From assembly GCA_009839405.1 (NCBI GenBank), contig VXPR01000173.1, forward strand, positions 1 through 8,210: 8,210 nucleotides of DNA. The letters run 5' to 3'. The position numbers were made by a program, and so were the translations under genes. The notes beneath the pieces are model-generated. The model did no database searches and was not told the DNA's origin. It saw nothing but the letters and a program-made list of their open reading frames with translations. Of this stretch, positions 4,064 to 8,210 are shown in pieces (position 1 is the stretch's first letter; each line of letters starts with the position of its first letter). This DNA is from Gammaproteobacteria bacterium. GTDB taxonomy: Bacteria; Pseudomonadota; Gammaproteobacteria; Pseudomonadales; Azotimanducaceae.

Positions 4064-7021
4064 CTATTTTGCCAGCACTGGCGCCAGAAAGCGGCCCGTG
4101 TGGGAGGTTTGGTCGGCGGCGATGTCCTCCGGGGTGCCCACCGCCACGATTTCGCCGCCGCCGGCACCGCCTTCTGGGCCGAGGTCGATGATCCAGTCGG
4201 CGGTCTTGACCACATCGAGGTTGTGCTCGATCACCACCACTGTGTTGCCCTGGTCGCGCAGACGATGGAGCACGCGCAGGAGCTGCTGGATGTCCTGGAA
4301 GTGCAAACCCGTGGTGGGTTCGTCGAGGATATAGAGGGTCTTGCCGGTGTCGCGCTTGGAGAGTTCACGGGAGAGTTTCACGCGCTGCGCTTCGCCGCCG
4401 GAGAGTGTCGTTGCGCTCTGGCCCAGGCGAACGTACGAAAGCCCCACGTCCACCAGCGTTTGCAGCTTGCGTTTCAGCATCGGCACGGCGTCGAAGAATT
4501 CGTGCGCTTCCTCGATGGTCATGTCGAGCACTTCGTGGATGTTCTTGCCCTTGTAGCGCACTTCCAGCGTCTCGCGGTTGTAGCGCTTGCCCCGGCAGAC
4601 ATCGCAAGGCACGTAGATGTCCGGCAGGAAGTGCATCTCCACCTTGATCACACCATCGCCCTGACACGCCTCGCAGCGCCCGCCACGCACGTTGAAGCTG
4701 AAGCGGCCGGGCTTGTAGCCCCGTGCCCGGCTCTCCTGCGTTTGCGCGAACAGTTCGCGGATGGGGGTGAAGAGGCCCGTGTAGGTTGCCGGGTTCGAGC
4801 GGGGCGTGCGGCCGATGGGGCTTTGATCGATGTCCACCACCTTGTCGAGTTGGTCGAGCCCCTCCACATCCTCGTGCGCCTGTGGCGTGAGGGTGATGGC
4901 GCCGTTCAACATCCGCGCCGCCAGCGGATAGAGCGTGTGGTTGATGAGGGTGGACTTGCCGGAACCGGAAACGCCGGTGACGCAGGTCATGAGGCCCAAG
5001 GGGATGTCCGCGGTGATGCCCTTGAGGTTGTTGCCCTGTGCCTTGACGAGGCGCACCACCTTGTCGGGGTTTACCCGGCGGCGGGTCTCCGGAATGCGGA
5101 TGGCCTTGCGGCCGGCGAGGAAGTCGCCGGTGACCGAGGCGTCGTTGGCGACGATCTCGGCCAGGTTGCCCGAAGCGACGATTTCGCCGCCGTGGACGCC
5201 GGCGCCGGGGCCGATGTCGAGAATGTGGTCGGCGGTGCGGATGGCCTCTTCGTCATGCTCCACCACCAGCACGGTGTTGCCGAGGTCCCTCAGGTGCGTG
5301 AGCGTCCGCAACAGCCGTTCGTTGTCGCGCTGGTGCAGGCCGATGGAGGGCTCGTCCAAGATGTACATGACGCCGACCAGGCCAGCGCCGATCTGGCTCG
5401 CGAGACGAATGCGCTGCGCCTCGCCGCCGGACAAGGTCTCGGCGCTGCGGTCGAGGGTGAGGTAGTTCAGCCCCACGTCCACCAGGAAGCGCAGGCGGGC
5501 CTGGATTTCCTTGAGGATTTTCTCGGCAATGGCGCCACGGCGCCCGGTTAGGTTCAAGCGCATGAAGTAGTCGAGCGCCGCCTCGACGGAACTGGTGTTG
5601 ATCTCTGGCAGCGTGGTTTGGTCGATGAACACATGCCGGGCGTCCTGCTTGAGGCGGGTGCCGCCGCAAGATGGGCAGGCACGCACGGTGAGGTATTTCT
5701 GGAGATGTTCGCGCACGCCGCTCGAGCTCGTCTCGCGAAAGCGGCGTTCCATGTTGGGAATGACGCCCTCGAAATGGTGGCGGCGGGTGATGCGGTCGCC
5801 GCGGTCGTTGACATAGCTGAAGTCGATGCGTTCGCCCTTGGAGCCGAACAGCACCGCGTCGCGTTGCCTCTTGGTGAGCTTGCCGAAGGGCTTTTCGACA
5901 TCGAAGTCGTAGTGCCGAGCTAGGGAGGTGAGGAGATGGAAGTAATACACGTTGCGGCGGTCCCAGCCGCGTACCGCACCTTCCGCGAGCGTCAATGTGG
6001 GGTCGGTCACCACGAGATCGGGATCGAAGAACTGCTTGACGCCGAGGCCATCGCAGTCAGGGCAAGCGCCGGCTGGGTTGTTGAAGGAGAACATGCGCGG
6101 TTCCAGCTCGCTGATGCTGTAGCCGCAGGTCGGGCAGGCGAAGCGGGCGCTGAAAACGAGGTCGCCCGCTTCCTCGTCGTCCACCAGGCTCACCACCGCC
6201 ACGTCCTCGCCGAGGTTGAGTGCGGTCTCGAACGATTCCGCGAGCCGCTGCTGGACATCGGGGCGCACCCGCAGGCGATCCACCACCGCCTCGATGGTGT
6301 GCTTCTTGTTCTTGTCGAGGGCAGGAGGATGGTCGAGACCGGTGACGATGCCGTCGATTCGAGCGCGGATGAAGCCGTCCGCGACGAGTTCGGAGAAGAC
6401 GTGCTGGTGCTCGCCCTTGCGCTCCTGGATCACGGGCGCAAGCACCATAATGCGGGAGCCCTCCGGGAGCGCGAGGGCTTGATCCACCATCTCGCTGACG
6501 GTCTGGGCTGCGAGCGGAAGGCCGTGTTCGGGGCAGCGCGGCTCGCCCACTCGGGCGTAGAGCAGGCGCAGGTAGTCGTGGATCTCGGTGATGGTGCCGA
6601 CGGTGGAACGTGGGTTGTGGGAGGTGGACTTCTGCTCGATGGAGATGGCCGGAGACAGTCCCTCGATGTGGTCGACGTCCGGCTTCTCCATCATCGACAG
6701 GAACTGCCGGGCGTAGGCGGAGAGCGATTCGACGTAGCGCCGCTGACCTTCGGCATAGAGAGTGTCGAAGGCGAGGGAGGACTTGCCGGAACCGGAAAGG
6801 CCCGTCACCACCACGAGGCGGTCGCGGGGGATGTCGACGTCGATGTTCTTGAGGTTGTGCGTGCGGGCACCGCGCACGGAAATGGCGGCTGTGCCGGGCG
6901 CATCGGCTAGCGGCGGCTCTGTTGCCGGGCTTCCATTGGCCGTTGCATCGACGGATTCGGTTTGGGCTGGCGCGGGGGAGTTCCCGGCAACGGGCTTCCT
7001 GATTCTCTCAACGACCGCCAT
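4064..7021 (-). CDS. uvrA: UvrA, excinuclease ABC subunit A
   Basis: This 985-residue protein is the damage-recognition ATPase of nucleotide excision repair; it loads UvrB onto lesions. Two ABC ATPase modules are intact. Walker A motifs are GLSGSGKSS (74-82) and GVSGSGKST (683-691). LSGGE signatures lie at 530-534 and 873-877. Walker B/D-loop regions are ILDEPSIGLH (554-563) and ILDEPTTGLH (898-907). Zinc-binding cysteines are present at 296/299 with 320/323 and at 783/786 with 806/809; another CxxC lies at 449/452. The core aligns from ISVRGARTHNLKN (residue 47 onward) with E. coli UvrA as I recall it, so the first ~46 residues are an extra Pro/Ala-rich extension. No in-frame ATG occurs between residue 1 and the core, which supports the long start; a weak GAGA lies 5-6 bases upstream. 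It is divergent from ssb, as in E. coli. Confidence 0.98.
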   Translation of the reverse strand: MAVVERIRKPVAGNSPAPAQTESVDATANGSPATEPPLADAPGTAAISVRGARTHNLKNIDVDIPRDRLVVVTGLSGSGKSSLAFDTLYAEGQRRYVESLSAYARQFLSMMEKPDVDHIEGLSPAISIEQKSTSHNPRSTVGTITEIHDYLRLLYARVGEPRCPEHGLPLAAQTVSEMVDQALALPEGSRIMVLAPVIQERKGEHQHVFSELVADGFIRARIDGIVTGLDHPPALDKNKKHTIEAVVDRLRVRPDVQQRLAESFETALNLGEDVAVVSLVDDEEAGDLVFSARFACPTCGYSISELEPRMFSFNNPAGACPDCDGLGVKQFFDPDLVVTDPTLTLAEGAVRGWDRRNVYYFHLLTSLARHYDFDVEKPFGKLTKRQRDAVLFGSKGERIDFSYVNDRGDRITRRHHFEGVIPNMERRFRETSSSGVREHLQKYLTVRACPSCGGTRLKQDARHVFIDQTTLPEINTSSVEAALDYFMRLNLTGRRGAIAEKILKEIQARLRFLVDVGLNYLTLDRSAETLSGGEAQRIRLASQIGAGLVGVMYILDEPSIGLHQRDNERLLRTLTHLRDLGNTVLVVEHDEEAIRTADHILDIGPGAGVHGGEIVASGNLAEIVANDASVTGDFLAGRKAIRIPETRRRVNPDKVVRLVKAQGNNLKGITADIPLGLMTCVTGVSGSGKSTLINHTLYPLAARMLNGAITLTPQAHEDVEGLDQLDKVVDIDQSPIGRTPRSNPATYTGLFTPIRELFAQTQESRARGYKPGRFSFNVRGGRCEACQGDGVIKVEMHFLPDIYVPCDVCRGKRYNRETLEVRYKGKNIHEVLDMTIEEAHEFFDAVPMLKRKLQTLVDVGLSYVRLGQSATTLSGGEAQRVKLSRELSKRDTGKTLYILDEPTTGLHFQDIQQLLRVLHRLRDQGNTVVVIEHNLDVVKTADWIIDLGPEGGAGGGEIVAVGTPEDIAADQTSHTGRFLAPVLAK

Positions 7022-7155
7022 CGATTCTCATGTGCCGCGAAAACGCCTTCCTGAGGCTTCGCGAACGGTCCGCTCCTCGCCGATTGCCAAACAGCCAAAA
7101 CTACGCCGATGGCGTCGCAACGGCAACTGCGATTTTCGGCAAACGGCACGAAACC

Positions 7156-7185
7156 AGCACGGGGTGGCTTGTTGGGGTGGGTGCT
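7156..7185. repeat. G-rich direct repeat bracketed by an inverted repeat
   Basis: AGCAC (7156-7160) and GTGCT (7181-7185) form inverted arms around two copies of GGGGTGG (7161-7167 and 7174-7180) separated by CTTGTT. Runs of four, two, four and three G occur in order, so a two-layer G-quadruplex on the plus strand is conceivable. The location, in the uvrA/ssb control region, makes it worth recording; function is unknown. Confidence 0.4.
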
Positions 7186-7261
7186 CGGCAGGATGGGCCT
7201 TTGGGAGCTCCCCTCGGTCGAGGACGCCTGGGTCGTCAGCACAGCGGGAACCATGTGGGGC

Positions 7262-7280
7262 CCGTCTCGCGGGGAGACGG
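7262..7280. repeat. Perfect 7-bp stem-loop in the uvrA-ssb gap
   Basis: CCGTCTC (7262-7268) pairs with GAGACGG (7274-7280) across the five-base loop GCGGG. GGGCCC occurs on both sides (7258-7263 and 7295-7300), and TGGTTGC occurs twice just to the right (7282-7288 and 7302-7308). No U-tract follows in either direction, so it is not a terminator. It may be part of an untranslated leader. Confidence 0.4.
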
Positions 7281-7517
7281 CTGGTTGCATGTTCGGGCCC
7301 TTGGTTGCTTCGCCTTGGCGGGAGGAGCGTGATCGGCCCGCGCTCCGAAATGCGTGTGGGACCGCGCCATCCGGCCGGCATGTTGGTTTTGACTCGACTT
7401 CGAGGCACTTCCTTGGTTTATCAACGTGTTCCACAGTTTGTTGCATGGAAGCCCAGCGGCTACGCAGCGTTTGGTTAGAAGCCTGTTGGATTTCGGTCGC
7501 TTTGCGCCGCCCGGAAT

Positions 7518-7547
7518 CCGACAGCCTGCTAGACTGCCGACAGTCGG
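7518..7547 (+). promoter_or_regulatory. Candidate ssb promoter -10 flanked by CCGACAG repeats
   Basis: TGC-TAGACT (7527-7535) is an extended -10-like element (TGN plus four of six to TATAAT) about 31 bases before the ssb ATG. No good -35 lies at 17 bases, as expected for an extended -10. CCGACAG occurs on each side (7518-7524 and 7537-7543, 19 bases start to start). The downstream copy is part of an 11-bp palindrome, CCGAC-A-GTCGG (7537-7547), at the expected transcription start. The layout resembles an operator over a promoter, but it is not a canonical LexA site. Confidence 0.33.
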
Positions 7548-7566
7548 AAATCATGGAACGGAAGCG

Positions 7567-8049
7567 ATGGCCCGAGGCATCAACAAGGTCATTCTCATTG
7601 GCAATCTTGGGCGCGATCCCGAGACGCGCTACACCCAAGCACAGCAACCGGTCACGACGTTCAGCGTCGCTACCAGCGACAGTTGGACGGACCGCAACAC
7701 AAACGAACGACAGGAACGCACCGAGTGGCACCGCATCGTGTGCTTTCGACGCCTTGCCGAGATCGCCGGCGAATATCTGCGCAAAGGCTCCAAGGTGTAC
7801 ATCGAAGGGCGTTTGCAAACCCGATCCTGGGAAGGTCAGGACGGGCAGACTCGCTACACGACGGAAGTCGTCGCGAACGACATGCAGATGCTCGACAGCC
7901 GTGGCGCGATGGCTGGCGGTGGCGGCATGGAAGACGGCTACCGAGCGCCGCCGTCGAGTGCAAACCGCCCGCCGGCGCGACCGGCCCCCGCTCCCGCACC
8001 GGCACCGGCGGACGACCTCGATGACCTCGAGGACGACATTCCGTTCTAG
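7567..8049 (+). CDS. ssb: Single-stranded DNA-binding protein
   Basis: This 160-residue protein binds single-stranded DNA as a tetramer in replication, recombination and repair. The OB-fold fills about residues 1-110: INKVILIGNLGRDPE (5-19), TEWHRIVCF (52-60), EYLRKGSKVYIEG (69-81), TRYTTEVV (95-102). The DNA-stacking aromatic residues known from E. coli SSB are present at the same positions: Trp40, Trp54, Phe60 and Trp88. A short disordered linker (about 111-150) contains a Pro-Ala run at 139-148. It ends in the acidic tip EDDIPF, which in the family recruits partner proteins. The frame is open upstream to 7426, but homology begins at MARGINK and GGAA lies 8 bases before this ATG, so the shorter start is chosen. 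Divergent from uvrA. Confidence 0.98.
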   Translation: MARGINKVILIGNLGRDPETRYTQAQQPVTTFSVATSDSWTDRNTNERQERTEWHRIVCFRRLAEIAGEYLRKGSKVYIEGRLQTRSWEGQDGQTRYTTEVVANDMQMLDSRGAMAGGGGMEDGYRAPPSSANRPPARPAPAPAPAPADDLDDLEDDIPF

Positions 8050-8083
8050 GAGGCTGCGCCGTAACAAACGGCGCTCCTCCTAG
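8046..8083 (+). terminator. Strong stem-loop overlapping the ssb stop codon
   Basis: CTAGGAGG (8046-8053) pairs with CCTCCTAG (8076-8083), and GCGCCGT (8056-8062) with ACGGCGC (8068-8074), joined by a small 2x1 internal bulge and closed by AACAA. The stem contains the ssb TAG. It is the strongest hairpin near the gene end, so it probably defines or protects the 3' end of the mRNA. However, no U-tract follows (CCGGAGTCG instead), so a factor-assisted or RNA-stability role is as likely as intrinsic termination. Confidence 0.45.
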
Positions 8084-8141
8084 CCGGAGTCGTGAGCGGA
8101 TGCGAATACGAAGGCCAGCAGTTGACGCCGCGGACTGCCGA

Positions 8142-8210
8142 GGCGCCCGCGTGGGCGCGCGGGCGGCGGGGCGGGGGTCGGGGGGGGGGGGGGGCGCCGC
8201 GGCGCGGGCC
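8142..8210. other. Extreme G/C low-complexity end with a 15-G run
   Basis: These 69 bases contain no A and only two T (8152 and 8178). G occupies 8180-8194 without interruption. Composition changes abruptly from the preceding DNA. Nothing coding or structural explains this, and it ends the window. A sequencing or assembly artefact at a contig end (poly-G from two-colour chemistry) is the simplest explanation. Bases 8084-8141 hold no feature I can support; a short frame from GTG at 8092 runs into this tract and is not called. Confidence 0.7.

Larger units (their letters stand above)
7022..7566. other. uvrA-ssb divergent intergenic region, no gene found
   Basis: This 545-bp gap lies between the start codons of uvrA (minus) and ssb (plus) and must hold both promoters. 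Open frames cross it on both strands, but all are composition-driven, run out of frame into ssb or uvrA, and show no family motif. In some gammaproteobacteria a transporter gene lies between uvrA and ssb; no trace of transmembrane coding is seen here. No CTG-N10-CAG LexA box was found; the nearest is CTG-N10-CAA at about 7127. Small structures include palindrome GGGAGCTCCC (7203-7212), stem CCTC-GGTC-GAGG (7212-7223), and the repeats listed separately. The part from 7381 to 7500 looks less GC-rich than its surroundings and fits a promoter region. Confidence 0.6.

Noticed and set aside
3779..5551. A 590-codon open frame on the plus strand opposite uvrA and higB.
   Set aside because: It is the antisense shadow of intact, strongly conserved uvrA codons in GC-rich DNA. 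It has no family motifs and crosses the uvrA/higB boundary.
7022..7566. An E. coli-type LexA (SOS) box in the uvrA-ssb region.
   Set aside because: Scanning for CTG-N10-CAG found none. The closest was CTG-N10-CAA near 7127, and a CTG/CAG pair at 7526-7543 has the wrong spacing (12). An alphaproteobacterial GTTC-N7-GTTC site was also not found.
7426..7566. A 47-residue N-terminal extension of SSB from the ATG at 7426.
   Set aside because: The SSB family begins at the MARGINK equivalent. The extension has no SSB similarity and would overlap the candidate promoter.
6907..8067. A 386-codon minus-strand frame spanning the uvrA-ssb gap and all of ssb.
   Set aside because: It overlaps both the uvrA start and the whole of ssb in antisense. 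It is Arg/Ser/Pro-rich without domain signals.
7109..8083. A 324-codon plus-strand frame starting in the gap and running through ssb out of frame.
   Set aside because: It reads ssb in the wrong frame. Its upstream part lacks any recognisable protein pattern and has no convincing ribosome site.

Overview
The window looks like a chromosomal segment from a GC-rich gammaproteobacterium, probably uncultured or only distantly related to model species. UvrA and SSB both read as gammaproteobacterial-type proteins. They keep the divergent uvrA/ssb arrangement known from E. coli and relatives. The outer-membrane receptor is of the large plug-and-barrel kind common in Xanthomonadales, Alteromonadales and Caulobacter-like bacteria. 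No genus can be named from this sequence alone.

Layout, left to right. Positions 1-280 hold no gene. They carry two copies of a 25-bp palindromic repeat in opposite orientation, followed by a run of hairpin-forming sequence downstream of the receptor gene. A minus-strand TonB-dependent receptor fills 281-3286. Its upstream region (about 3287-3457) is unusually well equipped: a sigma70-like promoter, a small palindrome at the expected transcription start, a composite stem-loop, and an intrinsic-terminator-like hairpin with a U-rich tail placed before the start codon. Next, also on the minus strand, comes a two-gene HigB/HigA toxin-antitoxin module (higB 4020-3739, higA 3727-3458). Only 43 bases separate higB from the end of uvrA (7021-4064, minus). 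A 545-bp gap without a convincing gene (7022-7566) separates uvrA from the divergent ssb (7567-8049, plus). An imperfect 15-bp stem overlaps the ssb stop codon. The final ~69 bases are almost pure G/C with a 15-G run and look like a contig-end or sequencing artefact.

How the parts relate. UvrA (nucleotide excision repair damage sensor) and SSB (single-strand DNA binding) form a DNA-maintenance pair reading away from a shared control region, but no canonical LexA box was found there. The higBA module sits directly behind uvrA with no visible terminator between them, so read-through from uvrA into the toxin gene is possible. The receptor is an independent envelope-uptake function of unknown substrate, reached by its own promoter or by read-through from higBA, and possibly gated by the leader terminator. 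The most original signals are that leader and the inverted pair of palindromic repeats; the genes themselves belong to well-known families.
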